A stretch of 64,000 bases of DNA, from contig NZ_QNQZ01000006.1 in NCBI RefSeq assembly GCF_003390935.1, forward strand, positions 274,787-338,786. Reading direction: 5' to 3'. The stretch is from Lewinella sp. IMCC34191. Lineage in GTDB: Bacteria; Bacteroidota; Bacteroidia; Chitinophagales; Saprospiraceae. The notes beneath the pieces are model-generated. The model ran no database searches. It was not told the origin of the DNA and saw only the letters and a program-made list of their open reading frames with translations. Made by a program: the position numbers and the translations under genes. Shown piece after piece: positions 1 through 9,134 of the stretch (its first letter is position 1; each line of letters opens with the position of its first letter).

Positions 1-18
1 TTGCGGCGGAGCGCAGGT
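1..18 (-). repeat. Copy of dispersed ACCTGCGCTCCGCCGC repeat
   Basis: Exact match on the minus strand, inside the nitrate reductase coding frame. Confidence 0.7.
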
Positions 19-808
19 TTAAAGACTTTAAAATACGCAGGTAGTTTTCGTCAGCCTCCGTATGGTTGCGGATGAACTCCAGGTCGAGCCGGTCCGTGTC
101 GTAGAGCCGGCGTGCGATGGCGTGGTAGAGCAGGACGTCCGTGCCCGGGTTGATCTGCAGGTGCAGGTCGGCAAGCGCGCAGGTATCCGTACGGCGGGGA
201 TCGACCACGATGATCTTCATCCCCGGATGAGCCTCCTTTCGCGCCTCCACGCGCCGCCAGATGATCGGATGACACCAGGCGGGATTGGCCCCGGCAACGA
301 AGAGGCAGTCGGTCTGGTCGATATCCTCGTAGCTGCCCGGTACGGCATCCTCCCCCAGTGCCTTCGTATAGGCCACCACCGTGGAGCTCATGCAGAGCCG
401 TGAGTTGGTATCGATATTATTGGTACCCAGGTAACCCTTGGTCAGCTTATTGACCAGGTAGTACTCCTCGGTCAGGCACTGCCCGGAAATGTAGAAGGCT
501 ACGCTGTCCGGACCGTACTGGTCGATCATCCCCCGGAATACGGAGGCCGCCCGGTCGATGGCCTGGTCCCACCCCACCCGCTGCAGGGGATGGTCGCGGT
601 GCAGCCGCATCTGCGGATACAGGAGCCGGTCGGAGCGGTCCTGAACTACGTAGTTCAGATTGCGGCCCTTGGAGCAAAGCTGACCGCTATTGGCCGGGTG
701 ATCCGGGTCCCCCGCTACCGTCAGCCGGCCCTGTGCGTCTGTCTTAGCAATGATGCCGCAGCCGACGCCGCAGTAGGAACAGGTTGTTTTCACTTGGTTG
801 GTCGCCAT
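1..808 (-). CDS. nasA: Assimilatory nitrate reductase, molybdopterin catalytic subunit (N-terminal part)
   Basis: The reading frame starts at the ATG complementary to 806-808 and stays open to the window edge, so only the first 269 residues are visible. Cys10, Cys13, Cys17 and Cys45 form the [4Fe-4S] motif at the N terminus of bis-MGD oxidoreductases. The segment NSRLCMSS contains the expected Mo-ligating Cys. Together with the adjoining nitrate transporter and nirBD this indicates a cytoplasmic assimilatory nitrate reductase of the NasA/NarB type that reduces nitrate to nitrite. No Tat signal is visible, which argues against a periplasmic NapA. The gene diverges from the transporter operon across a control region rich in TACGTA sites. 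The last visible codons encode LNLRSAA from a copy of the dispersed 16-bp repeat. The electron donor cannot be judged because the C terminus is missing. Confidence 0.88.
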   Translation of the reverse strand, partial: MATNQVKTTCSYCGVGCGIIAKTDAQGRLTVAGDPDHPANSGQLCSKGRNLNYVVQDRSDRLLYPQMRLHRDHPLQRVGWDQAIDRAASVFRGMIDQYGPDSVAFYISGQCLTEEYYLVNKLTKGYLGTNNIDTNSRLCMSSTVVAYTKALGEDAVPGSYEDIDQTDCLFVAGANPAWCHPIIWRRVEARKEAHPGMKIIVVDPRRTDTCALADLHLQINPGTDVLLYHAIARRLYDTDRLDLEFIRNHTEADENYLRILKSLNLRSAA

Positions 809-999
809 ATATACGGACTACTAAACTACGTAATTACACCGATGAAAGCCCCACAAACATACGTAATTACAGACCGACCAGAAAAAAATACTTAGATAAA
901 TACGTAAAAAACTACGTAGTTAAAGATTTGCTACTTAGATTTGTCCTAGCGGGAACACGGATGCCCGCTGCTTCACTCACACGCTTAGTCTAACAAGCT
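809..999. promoter_or_regulatory. Divergent control region of nasA and the nrt operon with four TACGTA sites
   Basis: TACGTA occurs at 827-832, 860-865, 901-906 and 913-918. Two copies lie in the longer word TACGTAATTAC. Toward nasA (minus strand) a Bacteroidota -7 box TATGTTTG lies at 861-854 and shares its first TA with the 860-865 site. Toward the porin/nrt operon (plus strand) a TAGATTTG box lies at 936-943, with the 913-918 site about where a -33 element would be. The same word clusters upstream of nirB. The sites are seen directly; that they are operators of the local two-component system, a NarL-type regulator, is inference. Confidence 0.65.
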
Positions 1000-2280
1000 A
1001 TGAAAAAGTTCGCCTTTCTGATGTTGTTCGCCATACTGGGCGCGAATCTCGCCGCCCAGTTTCAGCTGAGTGCCGAAGTTCGCCCGCGGGCCGAATTCCG
1101 CAATGGCTTCAAAACTCCGAGTTCCTCGGGTTTCGACCCCGCCTTCTTCGTCGAGCAGCGCAGCCGCCTGTACCTCGATTACGCGGAGGAGAAGTATACC
1201 TTCCGCCTGGCCCTTCAGGACGTTCGCCTCTGGGGAGAGGTACCCCAGATCTTCAAGAATGAAGACGGCAATACCTTTCTCAGCGAAGCCTGGGGGCAGT
1301 ACCGCTTCACGCCCGTTTTCTCCGCGAAGGCCGGCCGGCAAATCATCAGCTACGACAACCAGCGCATCCTCGGGGGTCTGGAATGGGCCCAGCAGGGCCG
1401 TCGGCACGATGCCCTCTTGCTGCAGTTCGAAGGCAAGAAGCAAGTGAATCGTCTCCACCTGGGATTCGCCTTCAATTCCGACGATGACGTTCCCGAGCCG
1501 GCTTTACTCCAGCGCCCCGGCGCCAACTTCTATACCGTTAGCGACAATTACAAAAGCCTTCAGTACGCCTGGTTCAACCGGAAGTTCGCGGAGGAGAAGG
1601 GTGAATTGTCCCTGCTGGCCATGAACGAAGTCCTGCAAAATGCCGACTCCACCGTCTCCAATCGCCAAACGCTGGGCACCTACTTCACCTACCAGCTGGG
1701 GAAGATTACCCTTTCCGGCGACCTCTACGCCCAGACCGGTAAGCTCGGTGAGCAATCCATCCGCGGTGTACTGGGGGGGCTCAACGCCACCTTCCCCACC
1801 AAGGTCACGCCCCTCACGGTCGGCTTCGAATACATCTCCGGCAAAGACGACACCGACGAATCCGACGACGTTACCTGGTTCCTGCCCACCTACGGGACCA
1901 ACCACGCCTTCAACGGATTCATGGATTACTTCTTCGTCGGACCCGCCAACGGCAACGTCGGCGTCACGGACTTCTACCTAAAGACCAAGTGGCAAGTGGG
2001 TAAGGCCTCGCTTCTGGCCCACGGCCACCACTTCCTCACCGGCTCCGAGCAGCTGGACGCTTCCGGCGAAACGCTCAACGCCTCGATGGGCACCGAACTC
2101 GACCTGGTGTACGTCCGCAAACTGGCCGAAACCGTCACCCTGCACGTCGGCTACTCCCACCTCCTGGGCACCGAAACCCTGACCACGCTGCGCCCCGGCA
2201 ACCGCAAATCCAATAACTGGGCCTGGACCATGATCACCTTCCAACCCACCCTGCTCAAAACGGAAAACAAAAAGAAATAG
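1000..2280 (+). CDS. Alginate-export-family outer membrane porin
   Basis: The 426-residue protein begins with a clear signal peptide (residues 1-18, ending LAAQ) and continues as alternating, aromatic-rich strands typical of a beta-barrel, with YRF, WFNR and YVRK strand ends. Composition and order resemble the alginate export (AlgE-like) porin family often found next to nitrate transporters in Bacteroidota. It is the first gene of a plus-strand operon with nrtABCD, so an outer-membrane route for nitrate is the simplest guess. Substrate specificity is inferred from context only. A perfect TAGATTTG -7 box lies about 57 bases upstream of the start. Confidence 0.75.
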   Translation: MKKFAFLMLFAILGANLAAQFQLSAEVRPRAEFRNGFKTPSSSGFDPAFFVEQRSRLYLDYAEEKYTFRLALQDVRLWGEVPQIFKNEDGNTFLSEAWGQYRFTPVFSAKAGRQIISYDNQRILGGLEWAQQGRRHDALLLQFEGKKQVNRLHLGFAFNSDDDVPEPALLQRPGANFYTVSDNYKSLQYAWFNRKFAEEKGELSLLAMNEVLQNADSTVSNRQTLGTYFTYQLGKITLSGDLYAQTGKLGEQSIRGVLGGLNATFPTKVTPLTVGFEYISGKDDTDESDDVTWFLPTYGTNHAFNGFMDYFFVGPANGNVGVTDFYLKTKWQVGKASLLAHGHHFLTGSEQLDASGETLNASMGTELDLVYVRKLAETVTLHVGYSHLLGTETLTTLRPGNRKSNNWAWTMITFQPTLLKTENKKK

Positions 2281-2320
2281 ACCATCCAGGTCGGCTCTCC
2301 CCCCCAAAACGTACGCTACC

Positions 2321-3688
2321 ATGAAAAATCTTTTACTCCTCCTCCTGGCTTTTTCCTTCCTGCTCCAGCACTGCGGAGAAAGCAACGCCCAACCCAATAG
2401 CTCTAGCGGCACCGGCGACGCCCCGAAGGCCGCCGCGATCGAAAAGCCCCAGTTAACCTTCGGCTTCATAAAGCTGACGGACATGGCGCCCCTAGCCATC
2501 GCCAAGGAACTCGGCTACTTTAAGGACGAAGGCCTCTTCGTCAGCGTCGAGGCTCAGTCCAACTGGAAGAACATCCTGGATCGCGTGATCGACGGGCAGC
2601 TCGACGGCGCCCACATGCTCGCCGGGCAGCCCATCGCCGCCGGGGCCGGATTCGGTCGGCAGGCCAAGCTCATTACCCCCTTCTCCATGGACCTGAACGG
2701 CAACGGCATCACGGTCTCCAACGAAGTGTGGGACCTGATGAAACCACACCTCCGCATGGACGATAGCGGTAAGCCCGTCCACCCCATCTCCGCCGACGCC
2801 CTCGAACCCGTCGTAGAAGAATACCGCAACGCCGGCAAACCCTTCAAGATGGGGATGGTCTTTCCGGTATCTACCCACAACTACGAGCTGCGCTACTGGC
2901 TCGCCGCGGCCGGCCTGAACCCCGGTTTCTACACCGCCGACAACATTCAGGGGCAGGTCGATGCCGACGTACTCCTCTCCGTGACCCCGCCCCCGCAGAT
3001 GCCCGCCACCCTGGAAGCCGGCACGATCTACGGCTACTGCGTGGGCGAGCCGTGGAACCAGCAGGCCGTCTTCAAGGGCATCGGCGTGCCGGTAGTGACC
3101 AACTACGATATCTGGCAGAATAACCCGGAAAAGGTCTTCGCCCTGCGCGCCGACTTCGCCACCAAGTACCCCAACACCACCAAGGCCATCACCAAGGCGT
3201 TGATCCGCGCCGGCAAGTGGCTCGACGACCCCGCCAACCGGACCCAGGCCGTCAGCATCCTCTCCCGTTCCGATTACGTCGGGGCCGACTCGGTCGTGCT
3301 CGCCAACTCCATGACCGGCACCTTCGAATTCGAGAAAGGCGACAAGCGGAGCATGCCCGACTTCAACGTCTTCTACCGTCACGACGCCACCTACCCCTTC
3401 TATTCCGACGGTATCTGGTTCCTGACGCAGATGCGCCGCTGGGGACAGATCCCCGAAGCGAAGCCCGCCGAATGGTACGAGGAGACCATCCAGGACATCT
3501 ACCGCCCCGATATCTGGCGGCAGGCCGCCGAAGAGCTTGTCGCCGACGGACACATCCCCGAATCCGACATTCCCGACACCGACGGCTACAAGCCCGCCAC
3601 CGATGCTTTCATCGACGGAAACTCCTACGACGGCAAAGACCCGATCGGCTACCTCAACAGCTTCGCCATCGGCAACAAAGACCAGTAA
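2321..3688 (+). CDS. nrtA: Nitrate ABC transporter substrate-binding lipoprotein NrtA
   Basis: The 455-residue protein has a short lipoprotein signal with LLQHC and Cys18 as the lipidated residue. From about residue 45 it matches the NrtA/CmpA family: [10 protein letters not shown], the AKELGYF helix, [10 protein letters not shown] and GYCVGEPWN are all present. It should bind nitrate (or nitrite) in the periplasm and deliver it to the NrtB permease. In cyanobacterial NrtA a lipid anchor and a similar architecture are known. It sits 40 bases after the porin and 50 bases before nrtB, consistent with one transcript. Confidence 0.9.
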   Translation: MKNLLLLLLAFSFLLQHCGESNAQPNSSSGTGDAPKAAAIEKPQLTFGFIKLTDMAPLAIAKELGYFKDEGLFVSVEAQSNWKNILDRVIDGQLDGAHMLAGQPIAAGAGFGRQAKLITPFSMDLNGNGITVSNEVWDLMKPHLRMDDSGKPVHPISADALEPVVEEYRNAGKPFKMGMVFPVSTHNYELRYWLAAAGLNPGFYTADNIQGQVDADVLLSVTPPPQMPATLEAGTIYGYCVGEPWNQQAVFKGIGVPVVTNYDIWQNNPEKVFALRADFATKYPNTTKAITKALIRAGKWLDDPANRTQAVSILSRSDYVGADSVVLANSMTGTFEFEKGDKRSMPDFNVFYRHDATYPFYSDGIWFLTQMRRWGQIPEAKPAEWYEETIQDIYRPDIWRQAAEELVADGHIPESDIPDTDGYKPATDAFIDGNSYDGKDPIGYLNSFAIGNKDQ

Positions 3689-3738
3689 ACACCTAAGACC
3701 GTCTTCGCGGTACCATTCCTTACTCAAGTACATCCATC

Positions 3739-4842
3739 ATGGGACAGCACCTTACCGAATCCCCCGTCGCCCCCGCCCCAAAGGCTCCCCTGGCCGGACT
3801 GGGCCGTTACCTCCCCGCACGCGCCAAAGTAGGCCGGCAGCTACCCGGCATGGCCCGGACCCTCGGCATCTCCCTGGCGTCCATGGCCGTCTTCCTGCTC
3901 CTCTGGCAAATGAGCGCGAGCTACCTCTACGGTGTCGAGGCGAGTGCCCGCATCGAGCGCACCGTCCGAGAGCAGGGACCGGAAGCCGGCGCGCAGATGG
4001 AAGCCTGTATCGCCAGCGGAGACGTCAGTTGCAAACCCAATACCCTGCCCTTTCCGAGCGAGGTCCTGCACGCCGCCGGCCTGCTCCTGGCCGACCACCG
4101 GGAGATCAGTGCCAAGAAGGCCGAGTTCAACACCGAAACCGCGGAACTCAACGTGGTGCGGGCGGAGCAGGGCCTGGATCCGATCGTCTACACCGGCCGT
4201 CCTTCCTTCGTCGACCAGATCGGTACCAGCCTGAAAACGGTGGCCGTCGGTTTCCTCATCTCGCTGCTCATCGCCGTCCCGATCGGCATCATCATCGGGC
4301 TCAACGACACCCTCCGCATCGCCTTCAACTGGATGATCCAGGTGTTCAAGCCCGTATCGCCGGTCGTCTGGCTGCTGCTGGTCTTCATGATCGTCAAGAC
4401 CCTGACCCTGGGATCGGATTCGGACACCTCCTTCCTCATCTCCTGCATCAGCGTCGGCCTCTGCTCCATGTGGGCCACCCTGGTCAATACCAGCCTGGGC
4501 GTCTCTTCCATCAATAAGGATTACCTGAACGTAGCCCGCGTCCTGAACCTGGGCATCGGCAAGAAAATCTTCAAGGTCATCCTGCCCTCGGCCATTCCCG
4601 TCATTTTCACCGGCATGCGCATCACCGTTTCGGTGGCCTGGATGGTCCTCATCGCCATCGAACTCCTCGCCCAGAGCCCCGGCCTCGGCTCCTTCGTCTG
4701 GGAAGAGTTCCAAAACGGCGGCTCCGACAGCAACGCCAAGATCATCGTCGCCATGTTCGTCATCGGCCTCGTCGGCTTCCTCCTCGACCGCATCATGTTC
4801 TGGGTGCAGCAGCGGGTTAGTTTTGAGAAGGCGGTGGGGTAG
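3739..4842 (+). CDS. nrtB: Nitrate ABC transporter permease NrtB
   Basis: The 367-residue inner-membrane protein has an N-terminal membrane segment near residues 38-55 and the BPD-type permease core from about residue 160 onward, including the EAA-like loop around VARVLNLGIGKKIFKVILPS. It forms the channel for NrtA-delivered nitrate with the two ATPases downstream. The family member in cyanobacteria is usually about 275-280 residues. Here a segment of roughly 90 residues between the first and second membrane spans is extra. It is hydrophilic, carries two Cys (ACIASGDVSC) and is probably periplasmic. A repeat-rich gap of 173 bases separates it from nrtC. Confidence 0.88.
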   Translation: MGQHLTESPVAPAPKAPLAGLGRYLPARAKVGRQLPGMARTLGISLASMAVFLLLWQMSASYLYGVEASARIERTVREQGPEAGAQMEACIASGDVSCKPNTLPFPSEVLHAAGLLLADHREISAKKAEFNTETAELNVVRAEQGLDPIVYTGRPSFVDQIGTSLKTVAVGFLISLLIAVPIGIIIGLNDTLRIAFNWMIQVFKPVSPVVWLLLVFMIVKTLTLGSDSDTSFLISCISVGLCSMWATLVNTSLGVSSINKDYLNVARVLNLGIGKKIFKVILPSAIPVIFTGMRITVSVAWMVLIAIELLAQSPGLGSFVWEEFQNGGSDSNAKIIVAMFVIGLVGFLLDRIMFWVQQRVSFEKAVG

Positions 4843-4849
4843 GATTCGA

Positions 4850-4981
4850 GGTTATAGTAGATAGGTCATAGGAAGTAGGGTATAGGTCATAGGCCATAGC
4901 GCGCTGCTTCCATAAGTACCCGGGCATTCGCCCCTCTGCTATCCGCTATAACCTATACTCTATAACCTATGACCTACACCC
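4850..4981. repeat. Degenerate GGTCATAGG/GGTTATAG repeats forming an inverted repeat inside the nrt operon
   Basis: The motifs ATAGGTCATAGG and GGTTATAG recur at the left, and CCTATGACCTA and CTATAACC at the right. The arms 4878-4893 and 4966-4981 are reverse complements with one mismatch in 16. Such a structure between nrtB and nrtC could act as a transcript-stabilising or attenuating stem, or may just be an intergenic repeat. No gene is visible in this gap. Confidence 0.6.
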
Positions 4982-5015
4982 CCACGCAACCACAACAAAG
5001 AACAAAACGCTAACC

Positions 5016-5888
5016 ATGCCTCCCATAATAGAATTCAAAAACGTCAGCAAGTGGTACGGCGAGGGCGACTCCCGCACCGAAGTGCTCTCCAACATCAACC
5101 TGACCATCGAGGAAGGGGAATTCTTGGCCATTGTCGGATTTACCGGCTCGGGAAAGACCACCCTCGTGAATATGATGACGGGCCTGTTGCAACCCAGCGA
5201 GGGGGAAGTGCTGTACCGGGGCCAACCGATCACCGGGCCGGCACCGGAACGGGGAATCATCTTTCAAAATTACTCCCTCCTGCCCTGGTATACCGTCTTT
5301 CAGAACGTGGCGCTGGCCGTTGACGAGGTGTACCCGCAGTGGAGCCGGGAAGAACGGGAAGCACACGTCCGCAAGTTCGTCGAAATGGTGGGGCTGTCCC
5401 ACGCGGTAGATAAGCGGCCGTCCGAACTGAGCGGCGGTATGCGGCAGCGGGTATCCATTGCCCGGGTGCTGGCTACCGACCCCGACCTGTTGCTCATGGA
5501 CGAGCCCCTGGGTGCTCTCGACGCCCTGACCCGCGGCAACCTGCAGGACGAGATTCTGCAAATATGGAGCGCCAACCGGCGGAGTGCCGTGCTCATCACC
5601 AACGACGTCGACGAAGGGATTTACATGGCCGACCGGATCATCCCCCTGGATCCCGGCCCGGCAGCCGGCCTGGGACCGGAATTCCGCATCGAGTTGGACC
5701 GGCCGCGGGACAAGACCGACATGAATCACGACCCGCACTTCAAACGGGTACGCACCGAGATCCTGAACTACCTGGTTCAGCTGGGAGAGGCCGGCAAGCA
5801 ACAGAGTGACGCCTCCCTTACCCTCCCCGACATCCAACCCATCAAACCCGGTAGCCGCAGCTTCGTCAGCAAGTGGCGTCGCGCATAA
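5016..5888 (+). CDS. nrtC: Nitrate ABC transporter ATP-binding protein (first ATPase)
   Basis: This 290-residue ABC ATPase has Walker [10 protein letters not shown] near residue 42, the Q-loop region [13 protein letters not shown], the signature [13 protein letters not shown] and Walker [13 protein letters not shown]. It belongs to the nitrate/sulfonate/taurine importer ATPases. Unlike cyanobacterial NrtC it has no C-terminal NrtA-like regulatory domain, only about 50 residues after the ATPase core. It pairs with the next gene to energise NrtB. The two genes are 9 bases apart and surely co-transcribed. Assignment to NrtC rather than NrtD is by gene order. Confidence 0.85.
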   Translation: MPPIIEFKNVSKWYGEGDSRTEVLSNINLTIEEGEFLAIVGFTGSGKTTLVNMMTGLLQPSEGEVLYRGQPITGPAPERGIIFQNYSLLPWYTVFQNVALAVDEVYPQWSREEREAHVRKFVEMVGLSHAVDKRPSELSGGMRQRVSIARVLATDPDLLLMDEPLGALDALTRGNLQDEILQIWSANRRSAVLITNDVDEGIYMADRIIPLDPGPAAGLGPEFRIELDRPRDKTDMNHDPHFKRVRTEILNYLVQLGEAGKQQSDASLTLPDIQPIKPGSRSFVSKWRRA

Positions 5889-5897
5889 CCCCTCATC

Positions 5898-6698
5898 ATG
5901 TCAATAATGCTCACGCCCCCCGTCAATCTTCGCGACGTCGTTCTCGATTTTCGTGATCTGACGAAGGTCTATCCTACCCCGACCGGGGAATACGTCGTCC
6001 TGGAAAACCTGCAGCTACAGATCAAAAAGGAGGAATTCGTTTCCATCATCGGCCACTCCGGCTGCGGGAAGACGACGCTCCTGACCATGATCGCCGGACT
6101 GAACGACATCTCCCGCGGAGAAATCCTCCTGAACGAATTTCCCATTACCGGCCCGGGTCCCGACCGCGGGGTCATCTTCCAGTCCCCCAGCCTCTTCCCC
6201 TGGATGACCGCCTTCGAAAACATGATGCTGGGTGTCGACCAGGTCTTTCCGCACGGCACCCGCCGCCAGCGCGAGGACATCGTGAAGTACTACCTCGATA
6301 AAGTAGGCCTCAGCCAGTGGATGCACCGCCGGGCCAACGAGCTCAGTCAGGGCATGCAGCAGCGGGTCGGTATCGCGCGGGCCTTTGCCCTGAAGCCGAA
6401 AATTCTCCTGCTCGACGAGCCCTTCGGCATGCTGGATTCCCTTACCCGGGCCGAGTTACAGGACGTACTGCTGGAAGTGTGGGACAAGGAAAAGATCACC
6501 GCCATTCAGATCACCCACGACGTGGACGAGGCCATCTTCCTGGCCGACCGGGTCATCATGATGACCTCCGGCCCCCGCGCCCAGATCGGCGATATCCTGG
6601 AGATCGGCTTCGAGCGGCCGCGCGTGCGGAAGGAGATCCTCCACCACCCCGACTACTATCGCTACCGGGAACACCTGATCGGTTTCCTGGAGCATTGA
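5898..6698 (+). CDS. nrtD: Nitrate ABC transporter ATP-binding protein (second ATPase)
   Basis: A 266-residue ABC ATPase with Walker A GHSGCGKTT, Q-loop IFQSPSLFPWMT, signature LSQGMQQRVGIAR and Walker B ILLLDEPFGMLD. It closely resembles NrtD/CmpD. The signature reads LSQGM rather than LSGGM, which is common in this subfamily. The upstream ATG chosen gives MSIMLTPPVN; an internal Met at residue 4 is equally possible. The gene ends 17 bases before the convergent response regulator stop, so the two operons meet tail to tail. Confidence 0.87.
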   Translation: MSIMLTPPVNLRDVVLDFRDLTKVYPTPTGEYVVLENLQLQIKKEEFVSIIGHSGCGKTTLLTMIAGLNDISRGEILLNEFPITGPGPDRGVIFQSPSLFPWMTAFENMMLGVDQVFPHGTRRQREDIVKYYLDKVGLSQWMHRRANELSQGMQQRVGIARAFALKPKILLLDEPFGMLDSLTRAELQDVLLEVWDKEKITAIQITHDVDEAIFLADRVIMMTSGPRAQIGDILEIGFERPRVRKEILHHPDYYRYREHLIGFLEH

Positions 6699-6715
6699 TG
6701 CACCGCCGGAATAGT

Positions 6716-7366
6716 CTATAGGCCCAGTTCCCGTACCCGGCGATTTAGTTCGCTGCTGTTGCTGACGCCGAGCTTCTTCATCATGTTGAAGCGGTGGGTC
6801 TCGACGGTGCGGCGGCTGAGGTCCAGCTGATCGGCAATCTCTTGGTTGGTGGCCCCCTTAAGGATGATGGGTAAGATCTGCCGCTCGCGCCGGGTAAGCT
6901 CTATCTTTTCTTCATTGGCCGCCGGGCTGCTTACGACCCCGTCCGACTTCATCAATTGCCGGATCAGGATATTCGAGAGGTCGCCGCTGAAGTAGCGGTC
7001 GCCGCCGACGATGGTATGAACGGCACGCAGGAATTCCTCGCGGCTGGCATCCTTAAGCAGATATCCGAAGGCGCCGGCATCGATGGACTGCAGCACGTAC
7101 TCCTCGCTATCGTGCATGGAGAGCATCAGACAGGGGGTGTTATTTCCTTTCTGCCGGAGCTGGCGGACGGCTTCGATACCATTGAGTCGCGGCATGCGAA
7201 TATCCACGATGGCAAGATCCGGATTCACCTCGTCGATCAGTTCGAGCATCGCGACCCCGTCGTCGGCCTCGGCAATGACGTGCAGGTCGGCTTCGTCCTC
7301 CAGGAGGCGGCGAATACCGTCCCGCACCAGGGCGTGATCGTCGGCGAGTAATATTTGGGTAGGCAT
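6716..7366 (-). CDS. NarL/LuxR-type response regulator
   Basis: The 216-residue protein has an N-terminal receiver domain (acidic pair Asp9-Asp10, phospho-acceptor Asp55 in VDIRMP, the invariant Lys in LLKDAS) and a C-terminal LuxR-type helix-turn-helix from about residue 150 (LTRRERQILPIILKG, then IADQLDLSRRTVETH). It is the last gene of the nirBD operon, directly after the histidine kinase, and is its probable partner. Given the kinase's nitrate-type sensor it is the best local candidate to bind the TACGTA sites upstream of nasA, nrt and nirB. That last step is inference. Confidence 0.9.
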   Translation of the reverse strand: MPTQILLADDHALVRDGIRRLLEDEADLHVIAEADDGVAMLELIDEVNPDLAIVDIRMPRLNGIEAVRQLRQKGNNTPCLMLSMHDSEEYVLQSIDAGAFGYLLKDASREEFLRAVHTIVGGDRYFSGDLSNILIRQLMKSDGVVSSPAANEEKIELTRRERQILPIILKGATNQEIADQLDLSRRTVETHRFNMMKKLGVSNSSELNRRVRELGL

Positions 7367-7412
7367 GATCGAGCTGTTTACCGGGGGAAATTACTGCTTT
7401 AGGCCGTAGCCC

Positions 7413-9131
7413 TCAGCCCCGGGGCGTGACGGGTGCCGCCGAGAGGGGCACGTTAATGGTGATCCGGGTGCCGGTTTCCGGTGAACTGCGGATGAAGAGC
7501 CGTCCCTTCAACTGGGCGATTCGCTCTTCCATGCTGGCCATTCCCAGACCGGAGCCGTCGGTACGCGCCTTGACGGCATCCGGATCGAAGCCACGGCCAT
7601 CGTCGTCCACCGTAATGCTGACGAGGTCCTTGCCGGCGGATAGCGTCACCAGGATGTAGTTTGCTCCGGCGTACTTGATGGCGTTATTAACGGCCTCCTG
7701 CGTGATGCGGTACAGATTGAGCTCGACGGCGGGGTCCAGGCCTACGTTGAAGGTTTCCGTTTGGCACACCACCCGCTCGCCGGTCAGCCGGCTCAGTTCG
7801 CGGGCCATCCGCTCCAGGGTGATGGCCAGGCCGTAGTCGCTGAGCTCGGGGGGGCGTAGGTTGAAGGTGGCCATCCGCACGCCGCGGATGATGTCGCCGG
7901 CCAGCTGCTTGAGATGGTTCAGATCGGCCTGGCTGCGCTCCGAATTCTCCAGCCGGAGGCTCTCGAGGCTAAACTTCAGGGCGGTCAGGTTCTGGCCTAC
8001 CCCGTCGTGGAGGTCGCGGGCAACGCGGAGTCGTTCCTTCTCCTGGGCCTCGGTCGACTGGCGGGCGCGCTGATCGGCCCGTTGCTTTTCCTCGGCGATC
8101 TGCCGCTCGGTCAGGCGGTTGAGTTCCTTGCGGGCGAGGTGGCTCTCGGTCACGTCCGTAGCCAGTACGAAGAGCTCCGTATCCACCCCGGCGCGGCGGG
8201 CGGGCAGTACGCTCAATTCCAGGTACCGCACTTCTCCTTCGGGGCCCGTCAGTTGCCATTCGCCCCGCCACGGCGCTACCGTTACGTTACGTAGAATTTC
8301 CTCCATCCGGGCCTGCCTTCCTTCCTCGCGGTTGAGCACGGCGGCGAAGGGTAGGTTCGCCGGCCGGCTGTCCGCATCCAGCAACTTGCGAAACTTTTTG
8401 CTGAGGTGAATGACGGTGCCGTCGGCACGCAGTGACGCAAAGAGCGCCGCTTCGTCGATCGCGCTGTTCAGCGCGTACAGTTGGCGGAGCGTCGCGTCCT
8501 TGTCCCGCACCGCCGACTCGGCCACCCCGCGGGCGGCGACCTGTGCCTGCCGCTCGGTCTGAATTTGGTCGAACTGACGGCGCACGAAGTTGGATATCGG
8601 CCGGAAAATGAAGAGTAACTCGAGCAGAAGGATCACGAGGGTCAGCACGGTCAGCCACATATTGACCCGCTGCAGCCGATCGACTTTCCGCGTGGCCAGT
8701 TGGCTGAGCTCGTCGACGATCGCGTCCATGCGGAGTAAGAAAGCATTCGACAACCGATTAACTTCTTTTACCTGCGCTCCGCCGCCCGAATCTTCCTGCG
8801 CGAGTGCCGACAGCCGATCGACCAAACTATCCAGTTCCGTCAGTTCCTCCCGGACGGGTAGCCCCGTAAGTTCGTTTTTGAGCCAGACGTGGCGGGTTTG
8901 CCACTCGGCAACGTCTTCCGCTTCGGCGGGCGGGGACAGGGCCACCATCTTAGCGATGCGCTGACTGAGCATCCGCTGCCGGCCGGCTACGTTGATGATG
9001 TCGGCGTCGCGCTCCTGGTCGATCAGGTAGCCGTCCACCAACAAAAGCTCGCCGATCAGGGCCAGGGCAATCAGGGAAAGCGCCAGGAGGTAGGCGCGGC
9101 GAAGGCGGGAGAAGATGCCGGTTTCTCCCAC
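7413..9131 (-). CDS. Membrane histidine kinase with PilJ/NarX-like nitrate sensor domain
   Basis: The 572-residue protein has membrane segments near residues 13-33 and 158-180 bracketing a helical periplasmic domain. Just after the first segment it reads DIINVAGRQRMLSQRIAKM (residues 44-62), which matches the P-box of the NarX/PilJ type that senses nitrate. After a PAS-like section (about 225-350) comes a HisKA_3 dimerisation domain with RDLHDGVGQ, phospho-acceptor His375, and an HATPase with NAIKYA and DDGRGFD. It should phosphorylate the downstream NarL-type regulator. It starts 3 bases after the DUF4202 stop. The segment GGGAQVKE is encoded by a dispersed 16-bp repeat copy. Confidence 0.88.
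   Translation of the reverse strand: MGETGIFSRLRRAYLLALSLIALALIGELLLVDGYLIDQERDADIINVAGRQRMLSQRIAKMVALSPPAEAEDVAEWQTRHVWLKNELTGLPVREELTELDSLVDRLSALAQEDSGGGAQVKEVNRLSNAFLLRMDAIVDELSQLATRKVDRLQRVNMWLTVLTLVILLLELLFIFRPISNFVRRQFDQIQTERQAQVAARGVAESAVRDKDATLRQLYALNSAIDEAALFASLRADGTVIHLSKKFRKLLDADSRPANLPFAAVLNREEGRQARMEEILRNVTVAPWRGEWQLTGPEGEVRYLELSVLPARRAGVDTELFVLATDVTESHLARKELNRLTERQIAEEKQRADQRARQSTEAQEKERLRVARDLHDGVGQNLTALKFSLESLRLENSERSQADLNHLKQLAGDIIRGVRMATFNLRPPELSDYGLAITLERMARELSRLTGERVVCQTETFNVGLDPAVELNLYRITQEAVNNAIKYAGANYILVTLSAGKDLVSITVDDDGRGFDPDAVKARTDGSGLGMASMEERIAQLKGRLFIRSSPETGTRITINVPLSAAPVTPRG
8770..8785 (+). repeat. Copy of dispersed ACCTGCGCTCCGCCGC repeat
   Basis: Exact match lying inside the histidine kinase gene, preceded by a T-rich flank as in most other copies. 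Confidence 0.7.
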
Positions 9132-9134
9132 GGC

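Noticed and set aside
2492..3733. 413-codon minus-strand frame opposite nrtA
   Set aside because: Antisense shadow; nrtA motifs are clear on the plus strand.
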